Shown here one piece after another: positions 38,001-50,600 of a stretch of 64,000 bases of DNA. Positions within the stretch are counted from its first letter, which is position 1. The number at the start of each line of letters is the position of its first letter. The stretch covers positions 47,593,366-47,657,365 of the forward strand of contig NC_088777.1 of the NCBI RefSeq assembly GCF_954871325.1. The letters are read 5' to 3'. The notes under the pieces were generated by a model, which ran no database searches, was not told the DNA's origin, and worked only from the letters and a program-made list of their open reading frames with translations. Source of the DNA: Gordionus sp. m RMFG-2023. Lineage: Eukaryota > Nematomorpha > Gordioida > Chordodea > Parachordodidae. Made by a program: the position numbers and the translations under genes.

Positions 38001-41000
38001 ACTATAAAATGAATAAAAACCTCGAGCTTTCTATCTTTTATTAGTAGCCCTATTTAAGATTTCGTTTTTTTTAAAAGAAAGTCATGCTCTTTTCGATCTA
38101 CCAATAATCGGGGGTAAAATATATATCAGATTTATTTCATTTTAATTATTCAAATTAATCGAAATTTATATTTAGTTCGCAATTAGGATTTTCTTAAGAT
38201 GAGTCATTCCTGACACAACTAGGGTATGTTCACAGGAAACAGGTTATACACAGTGTGCCAAATCATTGTCTTTTTTAAAAAAAATATTGTAACCTAATTG
38301 AATTAACCATTGGCACCCTTGAAATCGATAATAAAATTTGCGAAGTAATCCTGCCTTATTTTTCACTTTACCACGTGCCATGTGTAAAACTTATATGATT
38401 TCAGCATATCTTCTAGACAAGATGAAACCTCGGATTAAGTTTAATCTGTAGGTTAGATATTGAAGAATCTATCATAAATTCTTTTATAATTAAAAGGGCA
38501 CTTTTGATTCATAGCAAAAAATTGTTATTGATGAAGAAATTCATGAAAATTCATTTCGTAGAACTAAAAAGTATCTATAAATACATCTATTGGCTAAATC
38601 TAGTATAGAAATAAGAAAATGTTATAGAAGCTGGCATTTTTGCTACGCCTGCCTACAGCCTGGCTTTCCATACCCCTTTTCATGATATTGAATTGGGTTT
38701 ATTTTTGATTTCTTCCCTACCTTGCGGCCAAACAATGATTCTTTGTGATTTAATAATTATCTTTTTTTTTAGGTTCTACATACCCTTAAGGGGTGGGGTT
38801 TTCACGTACACAATTACTTAAATTTTACGCTTAGCCAATTATGATATCTAATATCTTTAAAAATACGAATAAATATAACATGATATAGGTTCATTTGAAG
38901 ACGTTCAGCTGCCTACTAAAAGGGCGTTTAGCGCTAAAGACTGGGCCTTCGTCAACGCCAAAAAGTCCCTCTTCGAAAATTATTTGCAAAAACTTTGCCA
39001 TAAATCCGAACTGCGAAACAGCGAGCTACTGCACAGTTTTCTAACTTCCCCGAACGAATTCGTCGATAACACTAATTACTTTTTGCCGGACCTCAGCTTA
39101 GGTTGCTCTAATTAATATACGATATATTGGATCATAGTTTTAGCTAAAAAAAACGGTTAAATCCAGTTTTTGACGTTGAACCTTTAACGTCAACCCTAAA
39201 TTTTTTTCTTTTTTGAAGATATAGCTCAACTCCCGTTTAGACCGAATAAACCGATTTATAGCCATTTACCTAACTATAGGAGGTTATAGTACATACCAGG
39301 GTTGTGAACCCAAATTAAGTTTCATAAATTAAAAATTATTTAGTTGAACAATTGAGACCACTGACACAGACAGGGAACGATTCATGGGCAACTCATTGAA
39401 CCCGGGGTAATCTGGACCGGGGGGGGGGGGGTTGACCTCTTTCAGAAAATCGGTTTCGATTTAGTTCCTCTTATCAAAATTTCGGCTAAATTAATTTTAG
39501 TGATTATTAATAAACATCCTTATTATGGCTGTTTTATAAAAGGTTTTTTAAAATTTTAGTATTTACAACTATAAAATAAAGCGTTTATTTTCAAATTAAT
39601 TTTTTGGTTATTTTATTTTTTATATATAAGGAAAGATGTTCAAAGCACCTTTACGTTTATTACCCGAAGTAATTTACATTACATTATAACGCTTATAAAA
39701 TAATTCATCATTATACTTTTACTCCTTGATCGAACTATAATTGAACTGGCATTGAAAATAATTTCTAAAGAAACGCGCCGAACCGTTGTATCAAGTCACC
39801 CCTGAAATTCACAGTTTAGCGCGAATTAGTGACGATGAATACAAAAAACACACCATATTTTGTATACTTCACCGCGAATTTAACTATGAATTCAGGATAA
39901 AAACATTTTAAAAAAGTTAGAATTATCTAAGATTTTATCTTATTTTTTAGTTAGTAGTAACCGCAAAATTAATTTTTTTTTTCAATTTATTAAAATTAGA
40001 TAATAAATTATTATGTCGGTTAAACTTTTTATGGTATAGATATTTTACGTATAAAAATTATCCTATAGCTGTTCAATTTTTTAGGCCTCGGCCCATAATT
40101 TTTATTTTTTGAAAAAAATAAACACATTTCTTATAACGATTAAATAAATATCACAAAATTGTCTTTCTTTATTTTTCCTAATCCCAGAAATTTTAATTTA
40201 TCATTGTTTCCTATTTTAATATATATATATAAAAATTTTACAAAAATATTTTATTTTTAGGTCTAAGCCTGGCTTTGGACCGAAATTTCTGGTTATACCT
40301 TGATTATGCAAAAAAAAACGAAACGAACTTTTAATGAACCCAGGATGTAATGTCGAACTGGAAGATAATGATTACAAATTTTACTTGCAGTTCGACCGAA
40401 CCGTTATTAGTTTCCTTCAACAAAATGCCGGTCCACGAAAAAAATATTTTCCCTAAATTACTTTCCTGTAGCTTTTCCCTTTTTTGTCTAATTTGAAAAT
40501 ATCATCAACAAAAATGAAATTTTTAAATAAAAAAAATAATGCTGCACAAATTTAGCGTTTCAAAACTCAAATAATACATTTTAAATGCCTTCGTTTAAAT
40601 TGGAGAGTTTTTTTTTATTTGTTAAATTTAGACGTTTCATATTAAAAAATAATAATTAACCGTTCAATTTAAACGTAGCTCCGTTTACGTTTTTTTTTTG
40701 TTTGCGTTTTGAAAATTTGCGTTGAAACGTTCAATTTGTGCGCACTATTACCCATCATTATTGTTTAGAATCTCTAAATTTTAATATATTTATTCTTAGA
40801 AAGGGCAGCATTTGGAACCATTTATTCAGTCGTTCATATCATCCACAGAAACTGCCAAAAATAAGAGCAAAGTGACTTACTACTCCTCCCCCGACGCCTA
40901 TAACTACCTCAACAATGGCAATAATCAAAATGGAAAGTGTGAAAATAAGATTTCTAATAATTGGGTACTATATAAATTGATAATAATACTTGGCCCGAGA

Positions 41001-44000
41001 ATTAAAATATTCTATCTCCATTTTCTATAATTTTCTGGGAGGGCAAATTTTAAAATTAAATTTCTAATCGTTTTTGATAGGATTGTTTTATCGGATTTAA
41101 TTTGAGTTATTTTATAAATATTTCGAATTTTTTTATATAATTATTTATTTTTAAAAGTCATTTTTGACAAAAAGTAGTGGATATAGAATAGTCTAATTCT
41201 CATACAACGATTAGTACTTATTTTTATTTTATTTCTATGTATTTATGGCGTTTACTTTCATATTATTTGGATCTAAAATAAAACTGTCACCTTACCGCGG
41301 GCAGACTTGGGCAGAAAAGAAAAAACTTCAAGCAGATCGTGTCTACATGAATGTTGGGAAGGGTTTTGTCTCAGGGAGGTCGGCTCCTTAGGGGGTAGAA
41401 AAATAATTTGGGAATGGAGGGGAAGGGGGTTAACTATTGAAGGCATTGCCTTCGCCGGGTATATGTAAATGAAATTTTAAAAAAAACCATAATTAAAATT
41501 TTTTTAAAATATTATATCAAGCTTGATAACCCTTTGTATGAAAGGGACTTCGAAGGGCTTTCTACGTCAATTATGTGCGATGATTCTAAATTAGATGAGA
41601 ATGGCTATAAACGAAACAAATATTTTTCCATGGATCAACAACACAAGAAAAAACGCAAACAATACGCCATATCAGGATTTTACGATTATTTGATTTATCT
41701 CTGTAATTTTTTTTTTGTGGACATTATAATTATATTCGATTAATTAAGATAAACACTGAAATATTTTTTTATTGTAGTTACTAATATAGTCCAACTAAAC
41801 GATATAATATGCATTCACGTGATTAAGGAGGATTAATTGAGTTATCTAATTTAAGCAAAGCATTTTTTTGCATATATGCTAGGTTATCAAGCCATATAAT
41901 ACTTGTTAACGATAAAGGCTCTAATTAATATGGGCATGAGAGTATATAATTCGCGCCCCATATCAAATAAATTTGTATTTTATATAACAAAACCAAAAAT
42001 GGCATTATTAATTAAATTTAATTGGGGGGAGGGGGGGGGGTTAATAGGTAAATTATGTAATTTAATTTAAAAAAAATGTTTTATTTAGGATGCGAGTTGT
42101 AGTCAAACTGATTAATGTAATCTTTGGATCAGAGTTCTGCATAACCCAGTCCTAAATTAATTTGGACCTGGAAATCTCTATATTTTGAACCGGTTTAAAA
42201 AACCCTTTCGTGTAAGATCGATGCCTACTTTAGATATAAAATTTTTTTTTTTAAATGTACCAATATTTATTTATTTATTTGAATCCGAAGGTTTCAATAT
42301 ATACCACGCGCCAGAATGGCTGATAAGGTTGCTCCTAGCTTTTAGGACGGGAATTAAACCGATATTCGAATCATTTGTTGCCACCAAAATAGCTCACAAA
42401 ACCAAAGTTTTGACTCATCCATCTTTCGTTAATGATTTGCTGAAAATGATCTCTAGTTAATATTATTTTTTTTCATTTGATTTATATTTGGTGGTTAGTG
42501 GAGAGGATGCTAGGCTACTTGTCCTTATTATTTTGGGTTAACACCTTCTCAGTGTCATTATCGATTTGATATGACTTCAAGGTTCCAATAAATCATTGAT
42601 ATCCTCACGACCTTACAATTTTAGCATAACCGTGTCTCAACTCGTGACCCCCCCCCCCCCACCTTGCTCGAAAAAATATATATAAAATTATGAAATTATA
42701 ATAAGTAAAAAAAAATGACCCTCCCTCTCCCAGCACGGGCATGGGATATATGTTACGCCCATGAATTTGAGCTATGACAGATAATACATCGGCATGTAAT
42801 TATTCCCCTATACGTATAACCTTTTTCCTTTAATCGTATCTAAAATGTTAGAAACCATATTCCCTACCGTCTTAAAGGAAGCAGCAAAATCGGCTGAAAA
42901 AGATCATTCAAAAAAGAGAGAAAGATACATAGCGGCCAAAACTTTGCTAAACAAAAAATCGTCGTTCCTGAAATGGGTCATGCCGGAAAAAAATGTTGAA
43001 GGGGGAACCGATTTGCTGTTCGAATGCTTTCAACATCCAATTTTAAATAAGCATGTATAATAATAACTAATCTATTTTTTTAAAACATTCTACATTTTTT
43101 TTTTAGTATAAGGTTAGAGTTTAAAAATATGTATTTCTATTTGGGATATCCTTCAATTTATAATCATCTACTCATAAGCAATTTTTAACTTCGAAAAATC
43201 AGATTTGACCAGAATATGTATTACATGATGTTTATAGTATTCACACAAGAAATTCAGACAATTTTGATTATAACTTTTGAAAATATACACAAAGGTTTGT
43301 GACACTCTCACACATGCTGAATACACTTCCGGTCAAATTAGATTCTTCAAATTTAAATATCTCCCTCAGTAAATGATATAAAATGAGATTCAGAGAATTT
43401 CATGGATTCCATTTCCCTAATACGACATATATATTTTTCAAAATTTGGTGTATGAAAGTGAGGCTAAATAAAGAGAGCCTGGTTTTAAGGGTTAAATATT
43501 GAAGTTAGGCGCCTAGCCAGAGAGGGAATATTTCTTCCCTCCGCAAAAATTTTACGTATATTCCAGAGACCCGCCACGGACTGGGTCGTAATTATTTTTT
43601 TATTTTAAATACACCCAGCTATAGTGTATGAAATGTTCAGATATCCAATGAGACAGAATTTGCCGAATAGAAAATTTTGAAACTTTCTGTGTCGCATGAA
43701 GAAAGATATTACAAAAAGCATGCCCAACAACATGTAAACTTCGACTCATGCTTTTACTGCATTTTTTGGATTTATAAGAGCCTATTTTGTGTACCCTTTG
43801 AGGAATATTAGAATAGCCGGAATGAGATACTTCATCTAAGCTAATACATTATTAGATTCAATATGACAGCCAATTTTTTTTTCATTGGAATTTAAATAAT
43901 AAATTATTTAATTACACCACAATTTTAATGCAATATTTTTCAAAAAAATGATATGGATTTGGCCGAAGTTATGAGAATCGCGAATTTTACTATATAACAA

Positions 44001-45071
44001 CTTATAAAACTAATAGATAATATCTACCATATCAAGAGATTTATATGATTGTTTAGGTGAAAGCGAAAGATTTTGAGATTCGCAAGCCTAGAACTTGCAC
44101 TTGGCCAAACAAATGTCAATATTAACATTGACTCAATTGAGGATTACTCTAAAGTAGTCTGTCCTTCCTATTCCACTTTTGAATGCATTTTTGACCCAAA
44201 AGTTCTATTAATTTCAAAATTTAAATCTAGGTATGGAAAAATTAATTTTAGTAGGTAATCGTTCAAGAAACGCGATTAAAGTCATTGCTTACTTTAAAAT
44301 ATATTTTGGAGTTTTTTTTCCACAAATATACTAAAATTTCTGTATCTGCCAACATTTAGTACAAGCACACATGAGGATTTTTTCTTCATTACGGTGAATA
44401 AAAAATCTATCTCAAAAGAATGACATCGAAATTTAATCCCCATTCAGAACAAATTATTGAAAATTGGTGCAAATCGTAAAGATTAAATTTTTCATTTATG
44501 AATGATATTTTTCAACTAAATTATCATGTAATGTTTACTTCTATATTTCACTGTGATTTAACATACCGCGGTGATAGATATATATTTTTTAACAATTATG
44601 ACATTTTATTATTTGTGTTCAAAATTGTCATTTTAATATGTGATTGGTTATAATAATTTTATACTGATTAGATCTAAATATATTTTTAATGATTCAAAAA
44701 AATTTTACCCCTCTTCCCCCTCCTATTAGAATTCCTGGCTTCGCACCGATGCCAATGTTTATATGAATTGGGGGCGGGGTTAAAAGATATGCGTTTTTTA
44801 TTCTTACAATATGCATAAATAGGGCAAAATATGATGATTTATAATTTATTAATCTCATTTTATTTTGCATATAGTGTAGTTAAATTTACAATCATTAAAC
44901 CTAACTTTTTAACTTATTATAAGATATTTATATCTACGTTCAGTTTTTTATTCTTAATTATATAGATTATGTTTCAATATTTTTGTATTCATTTAGTTAT
45001 CCTACGTGATACTTGACATAATAATATCGGACGTTTTTCCGGAATTGGCTAAGGATCATTCAAAAAATTGA
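29094..45071 (+). CDS. SNX14: Sorting nexin 14 (TM-PXA-RGS-PX-nexin C)
   Basis: ER-anchored sorting nexin linked to lipid-droplet and lipid homeostasis. Exons by homology, frame and splice sites: 29094-29215, 29261-29375, 29462-29598, 29830-29917, 29978-30065, 30274-30433, 30800-30875, 31301-31381, 31927-32041, 33632-33787, ~35220-35301, 35879-35946, 37393-37498, 37704-37883, 38889-39101, perhaps 40411-40430, 40800-40964, 41522-41702, 42291-42455, 42852-43054, 44997-45071. Domains: two N-terminal membrane segments (residues ~10-80); PXA (YYHPYIDINV..ITDP); RGS (NQDLLFLFMNFMKSEG); PX (WVVERRYLEFYVLESKL); then KGQHLEPFI, diagnostic for SNX14 over SNX13/25; nexin C ending LSYVILDIIISDVFPEL. About 865 residues are located; the human protein has ~946. 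A segment between 33788 and 35219 is unresolved (candidate exon near 34849), and the 3' end of exon 7 is uncertain. Exon 8 appears to use a GC donor. Confidence 0.93.
32140..32160. repeat. Poly-C tract in SNX14 intron 9
   Basis: Eleven or more C, then TCCCCCACCC, in AT-rich intron DNA. Confidence 0.95.
32335..32896. mobile_element. Non-autonomous DNA transposon, about 560 bp
   Basis: Left end GGCCTCGTTTACAGT and right end ACTGTGAATGCGGCC are imperfect inverted copies. Further inside, AACAGCTGATC (32495) and GATCAGCTGTT (32653, 32850) recur, and CCGATTTTAAAAATCTGTT is inverted as AACAGATTTTAAAAATCG. No ORF. The GGCC..TTCACAGT ends suggest PIF/Harbinger, but I could not define the target duplication. 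Lies in SNX14 intron 9. Confidence 0.7.
33044..33195. mobile_element. Nested hAT-type MITE, GGATCTAGATA family
   Basis: 152 bp, CAGAGTTGTTAAAGGATCTAG to TTTTAACAACTCTG. Exact 8-bp duplication CTAGTAAC (33036-33043, 33196-33203). Inserted four bases inside the outer MITE, so it is younger than that element. Sister copy at 21465. Confidence 0.95.
33324..33474. mobile_element. Second nested hAT-type MITE, GTTAAATTACC family
   Basis: 151 bp, TAGTGATGTTAAATTACC to GGTTTAACAACACTA. Exact 8-bp duplication GTTGTAAT (33316-33323, 33475-33482) within the outer MITE. Only copy of this subfamily recognised in the window. Confidence 0.95.
33998..34025. repeat. Short GAAA microsatellite
   Basis: About five GAAA units in an SNX14 intron. 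Confidence 0.85.
36480..36627. mobile_element. Right part of an AAAAAGCCC-family MITE
   Basis: Ends CGACCCAAACCGGGCTTTTT followed by AACAACACCT, matching the right end of the outer element at 33538. The interior GATTTTGCTTACAGCTGG and CTTGGCCATTC resembles the AGCAAAATCT region on the opposite strand. The left end is not clear. Confidence 0.6.
37965..37992. repeat. Short GAAA microsatellite
   Basis: Six to seven GAAA units in SNX14 intron DNA. Confidence 0.85.
39419..39431. repeat. Poly-G tract
   Basis: Thirteen G in an SNX14 intron, directly after CTGGACC. Confidence 0.95.
39800..39896. mobile_element. Palindromic mini-element, about 97 bp
   Basis: Left arm CCTGAAATTCACAGTTTAGC and right arm TTTAACTATGAATTCAGG are inverted copies around a GTATACAAAAT-like core. 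Same family as 13954-14054 by the shared CGCGAATT and GTATAC wording. Lies in an SNX14 intron. Confidence 0.65.
42024..42040. repeat. Poly-G tract
   Basis: Six G, A, then ten G in an SNX14 intron. Confidence 0.95.
42648..42660. repeat. Poly-C tract
   Basis: Thirteen C in an SNX14 intron; the neighbouring sequence is also C-rich. Confidence 0.95.
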
Positions 45072-45116
45072 TTAATGACAACATCAGAAACAATCTCAAC
45101 GACAGTATTCCTCCTT

Positions 45117-45122
45117 AATAAA
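45117..45122 (+). promoter_or_regulatory. Polyadenylation signal of SNX14
   Basis: AATAAA 46 nt after the SNX14 stop codon. It supports 44997-45071 as the terminal exon. Confidence 0.65.
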
Positions 45123-45278
45123 AACATATATACATATCGTAATTCGTATTTATTATTATATTAATGAAATATAGCATTCGTCAAATTTATTATATTATGT
45201 ACCGTTATTATTTATTCAATTAATGTAAATAAATATTTTAAACAAATGGATTATTAATGGTTACATTTTAAAAATCAT

Positions 45279-45470
45279 GTGGCAAAAACGCGTTACTTTA
45301 ATGAAATATCTTTCATTCATAACCCATTAAAAACGTGGTATAGAGGCAGGTTTGAATCTCTGCTCATCAATTATATCCATAATATTTATCAAAAAATAGA
45401 ATATAAAACTTTCACAGGATCTCAAGACTGTTGCAATCCGTGCAAGATAGGTCAATATGATCAAAATTAG
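45279..45470 (+). CDS. Unidentified exon-like open frame
   Basis: A 63-codon frame with balanced composition, unlike the low-complexity frames around it. It has a WYRGRFESLLINYIHN stretch and a cysteine cluster DCCNPCKIGQYDQN at the C-terminus before the stop. It lies downstream of the SNX14 polyadenylation signal and does not resemble the SNX14 C-terminus, so it is more likely the last exon of another transcript, a 3' alternative exon, or a gene remnant. No start context is convincing. Family not recognised. Confidence 0.4.
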   Translation: MAKTRYFNEISFIHNPLKTWYRGRFESLLINYIHNIYQKIEYKTFTGSQDCCNPCKIGQYDQN

Positions 45471-46152
45471 CGAAATTTTAATTTTTATAAATTTATTCAT
45501 ACTTTTGAAATTAATAAAAAATTTATTGTCATCTGAAGGTTTATTTTATGCTTAAAAAAATAACCTTTAAATAAATATTTTAAAGACTTGAATTTTTATT
45601 ATAGAAATGTAAAATTTTTTCTTAATCTCGTTTTATGTCATTGATGGGATTGAACATAGGTAGGTTTGTATAGAAAATGTGTAATAATATTTTAATCCTT
45701 TTCCCTTTATTTAACCTTATGGCCAAATTAGAAAAATAATATTATAAATTGCTCGAGATGTTAAATAAGTTCTCATAATATATGAAAAATTCTCGTGAAA
45801 ATAAGGAAAAGTAAAACATTCAATATTTTTTATATATATATAACGATATAAGGCCCAATAGAAGTTAATTTATATAAATAAAATTATATTATAAAATAAA
45901 ATGATTTAAAAATCACCCCTATAAATAGATTGATTGTTCCCATTTTATTGGATTCTGGGAAAATTTTATCATGTAAATATTAATAACGGATTGAAGCCAA
46001 TTTTCCCACTCATTAATGGTTTATTCGATTTCTTATCTTTGATTTTGTTTTCCCAAAACCAGACCACATTTTGCAACTAATATACAGAGTATTTGATTTG
46101 TAGATAACCCTTTTAAGCAGATTAATCGCGAAATATTTGCAATAGCCTCACA

Positions 46153-46368
46153 TAGTGTTGTTAAACGGCTCGATTTGAGCCGATTTTTAAAAACGGCTAA
46201 CTCAATATTTTAGCCAGAAAAATATCGCATAGGTTCCGGAATTTTAATTTCCAAACCTTTGTGTCATCTATGACCAAAATCTTCAGGCTTGCGTAATATT
46301 TTTCTGGATAAAATAACGAGTTAGCCGTTTTAAAAAATAAGCTCAAATCGAACCGCTTAATAACACTA
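46153..46368. mobile_element. Family 1 MITE
   Basis: 216 bp, TAGTGTTGTTAAACGGCTCG to GAACCGCTTAATAACACTA, with the usual interior (AATATTTTTCTGGATAAAATAA). The flanks (GCCTCACA, CTTTCCCA) do not match well, so the duplication has decayed or one edge has been rearranged. Confidence 0.85.
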
Positions 46369-46617
46369 CTTTCCCATATAGCATAACTTTTCCAAAAACT
46401 TTCCTTGCATCGGTATTCAGCTAGATTAAATTACTGTGTCTAGATTTAAACAGTTGCTTAACATAAGTAGGGTAGTAACGGCAGTTGAAGGATAAAAAAA
46501 TAAATGAAATATAAAAAAGAATTTCCATATATTTATATAAACTAAATGGGGAATTTTCCCAGAGAAAAGAAATTATGATTTATTAATTTGGAAACATAAT
46601 TGTTTTTGGACGTCCTT

Positions 46618-47043
46618 ATGCATCTAAAACTATGTCCACGAATGTAGAGGATGTGACCACGATTGAAAGTAACGCGAATTTGACGCCCAACAAAAGGCAC
46701 CTGCTGGACATAAGCTGCTTAGAGACTTCCTATTTGCGATTTGTATAACCTTTTGGTAAATCTATCAATCTCTTCGATTTCAATAATTCTCCGGCAACTA
46801 GTTTGAAATATGTTCAAAATACAAAAAAGTTTTTGGGCAAGGATTTGAAATCAAAAAAATAACTATAGTTGCTATAGAAGATGTCATCATCATATTCAAG
46901 ATCCTGCAAGGTTAATGTAGGTGTGGAGCATTATGGGACTGCCAATTTTAAATCGATGCCCTCGTCGCAAAGTGTATTTGTGATTAGTATCCTTAAAACA
47001 AAAATTATGACCAGTCGAATCTAATCTAGTTTTATTAGGGTCA
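46618..47043 (+). pseudogene. Possible gene remnant, family unknown
   Basis: One plus frame reads MSTNVEDVTTIESNANLTPN then HLLDISCLETSYLRF, meets a stop at about 46747-46749, and then continues open in the same frame with FGKSINLFDFNNSPATSLKY to a second stop near 46859. Codon composition is exon-like. A later patch (46918-47000) reads VEHYGTANFKSMPSSQS. Either this is a decayed gene or these are exons with splice sites I cannot place (a GTATAA donor is possible at the first stop). I recognise no domain. Confidence 0.3.
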
Positions 47044-47650
47044 TTCCATTGAAATGTGTGAAAGAGTTTGTTTACATCAGTTCAAACCGAAAATGATATT
47101 AAAACTAGGAGGAAATATGGCTTGAACTTTCTATTTATTCTTTGAAAATCAAAAATCGTCTTACTCAAACTTCAAATTCTCATTTACGGAATCATATGCA
47201 AACCGATTATATCTTATCGTTTTGAAACTTGGATCCTTACCAAAGAATTTATTCAGTTGGACTGTGGCTAGGTTAGTTGCCTATGAATTATTATTTGTTT
47301 TTACTCGATACCAATGTTAATTCAGATTTTTAAATAAAATTATAATACTCTTTGAAAAATCTCATTTAAAAAAAAATGGGAATGTTTTTATTTTGGGAAT
47401 ATTTTTTTTAAAATAAAATCATTATTCGCCATTTTTTATTATAAAATGACCGAATGAATATTTTGTCAATTCATATGATAGTAACAGTACATATTTTGTT
47501 CCCGATTATAAATTCTGGCCTAGCCAAGCATCGAAATTGCTATAAACCTTTATTATATAAATTAACTTTGCGTTGAGGGTATAAAACTTTTACACTTGGC
47601 AATATTCTTTAAAAAAAACTCTTTATAGGATTATTTTGTTGTTGTCGCGT

Positions 47651-50600
47651 TCAATTGATTATTATATTCATATGGCTTATACTCAAATTCTCTTCTTCGC
47701 AGTCATATATCTTCCTTAATTGCACCATGAGATCTTTGATGTTATAACCCTTAGAGGCTGAAATAGGAAAAATGGGTGTGTCCGGATACTTATGCCTAAA
47801 AATGCCTAAATTTGTAAGGCAAACGGGCCCTAGGTCAAATTTCGTACCCAAAACAATGTATTTATAATGGTCGGTGTTCAATAAGGTCAGTTCTTTATTT
47901 TCGTTCTTAGGTCCTATCGTTCTGCCGGAACTGCCATCAATCAATTTTTTAGGTTGGCTCAAGCTTTCGTCGACTAGATCTTCTTTCGAATGATGATTTG
48001 GATGAGGAGATAAATCGTGAGCAGAGTTTTTATCGTAATTTAGCCGGGAACTATATTTGTCGCCAAAGTTTTCGTCGTCGTTGAAGTAGGAATTGGTATG
48101 ATTCGTTGAAAGCCTATTGTTAGGATCGGAAAAGTAAAGATCTATTTCTTTCCGCAGCAATTCGAATTGATCCCAAGGAGGTTCGTTAACCGGGGCGTTT
48201 GATACGGCGTCCATATCTTCGTTGTTCGGGAACATTTCTCGAAATAAATCGAGATTTTGACGATCATGATTTGTAAAATTTTTAATGGCTTCGTCGGGAT
48301 ATATCGAATTTTGAGGAATCGAGTGGTCACTTGTAGGTGTAGAAAAATCCAACATGTAAATCAGTAAAATACAACGTTGAGCGTGTCTTAAGAATCTGTA
48401 ACCTAAACCCTGAGAAAAAAAAACCTTTTAAAATTGGAAAAGAAAGAAACAAAAAAAACATATTTCCTGGTTTAAGTTCAAGGACAGTGTGGAAAAAAAA
48501 TCTCTGCCACTAATTCGGATTCATAATTCCGAATTCGGTTAGAAACCTGGCAGGGTACATTATCAATAAATAGTTCAATAAAGATAATACAAGTTACTTT
48601 ATTAAGGTGGGATCCTTGGATCAATCCCGGTAAGTCAGCCATTTTTAGTTGTATTCCGTCGCTATACTTCATGATTCCCAACTGGGGTCTTATCGTGGTA
48701 AATGGATATGGCGCTATCTTGGGATTCGCTCTAGAGACGGCTCTTAAAAGCGTTGATTTACCTACGTTAGGAAAACCGATCTGTAAATAGTTTAATAATT
48801 TTTAAAAGAATGATTATGAACCTAAAAGTGGGACATATTTTTTAGAGGTTTGACATGACAGCCTCTTCAAAAAACATTCCATAACTTCTTTTTTTTTAAA
48901 AAAAATAGCATCTTAACTCAAAAACAATATTTATACTTCGAAAAGACCCGGGGGGTGGAAGGTCCGGGCTTATTCGGACTAGTAGTGGTTATAGTAATGT
49001 TATATAAATAGTTTTTTTTTTTAAATTACCAATCCAAAATGAGCAATGGTCCTCATTTCTAATAAATACTGTTCTTTCTCCCCGTTGGCACCTTTCTCGT
49101 ATACCAGGGGGGCTTTGTTGACAGAATCGGTGAAATAAGAATTACCCTTACCTCCCGACCCTCCTCTAGCCGCTATGAACATGTCACCTGTTTGGTTCAA
49201 TTCGGCGATTATTTTGGTGTCCTGGTTGAAGAGTGCCTGTTCTGAAACTTTGAGCGAATTGGAGTTTAAAAAATTTAAACCCGTTTTCAAAAATATCGTA
49301 CCCAAAGGGACCTTTTTTTTATATAAAAATTTGAATAATAATTAAGTGATCAGTAATTTCAGAGTTTTGAAAGTCGGACTTTTATATTAAAAAAGAGCGT
49401 TTCCGGTTCTTAAAATTTTAATTTTGAAAAAAATGGGTTGTAAATAATGATTTACTGGAGATGGTAAATCAGTTTTGGACGTAGTCCTTTTAATGCGTTT
49501 AAATCGCGCGATTTTTATCGTGGCGTCAAATATGAGATTTTTGGTATTTTCTATATATAAATTACAGCTCAGAATTAGTAAAATAAACGGCAATTTACTA
49601 ATGTATTTGAGACTCTTAAAAAGTAGATCAGCTGTAGACATTGTTTTATAGCGCGTTTAAATCGCGCGATTCTTAATAGCTTTGGTTAAGTTAAATTAAA
49701 CCCTGGTTCTATAAAAGAATTTCTATGTTTGAGTGCAAACTATCGAAAAAATAAAAACGCCATTTCAAAATGTTTGCAATTTCATTGAGCAAAATCTAGA
49801 ATATAAAATATTACCATCTTAATTTTGTTAAAAATTACGCTTAAAAAAATGAAAAATGATTTTTCAAAGCTAAAAACGGACAATAAAAAAATCAGAGGCT
49901 TCTATTAGTGTTGTTAAACGGCTTGTTTTGAGCCGATTTTTAAAACGGCTAACTCGATATTTTAGCTAGAAAAATATTGTTTAGGCCTCGAGATTTCTAT
50001 AATATATATCTAGTAGACCTTTGTTCCTTTTATGAGTAAAATCTTCAGGCTTGCGAAATATTTTCCCAGATGAAATATTGAGTTAGCCCTTTTTTAAAAA
50101 CCTGCAAACGAGCCGTTTAACAACACTAGCTTCTACAAGCGGAATAGGCATGATGCAAGATGCTCATTGAATTAGTAGAATGTAAATGGGGGTTATTTTT
50201 ATCAATCTGTATTTTGACGAAGTCCGTAAATCCTGTTTAAGTCTTTAAATGAAGAGCTATGTATTGAATTCAACATGTTGCATATAAAGCGATAAAATTT
50301 TTTAATTTATTTAGTTTTATATTATTATTAATATTATATTTTTTATTTTAAATAAACGTTTTATATATATAAATTTTTTATTTTGATTAAAGCATGCCAT
50401 AATGGCATGGCTATATTTTTTAAAATTCATTCAATAATAAAATAACATTATGATAAATATAAATAACTATGTTTCTAGTGGATGATAGAAATAAGCTGAC
50501 CCAAATGAGCATGCTCATCATACTGACTCATTGATCCAACGCATCAAGTCAACCAAATGGGATGGCTCATGCAGTTGGCTCAAGTGGATTGTCTTATTAG

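Noticed and set aside
44073-44258. 61-codon frame in the last SNX14 intron
   Set aside because: Phase does not fit flanking exons, and the HPILNKH to LSYVILD junction needs no extra exon.
49387-49641. 84-codon minus-strand frame in MTG2 intron 3
   Set aside because: Flanking MTG2 exons join directly (IIQ to VPLGTIF), so it is not an MTG2 exon; no independent evidence.
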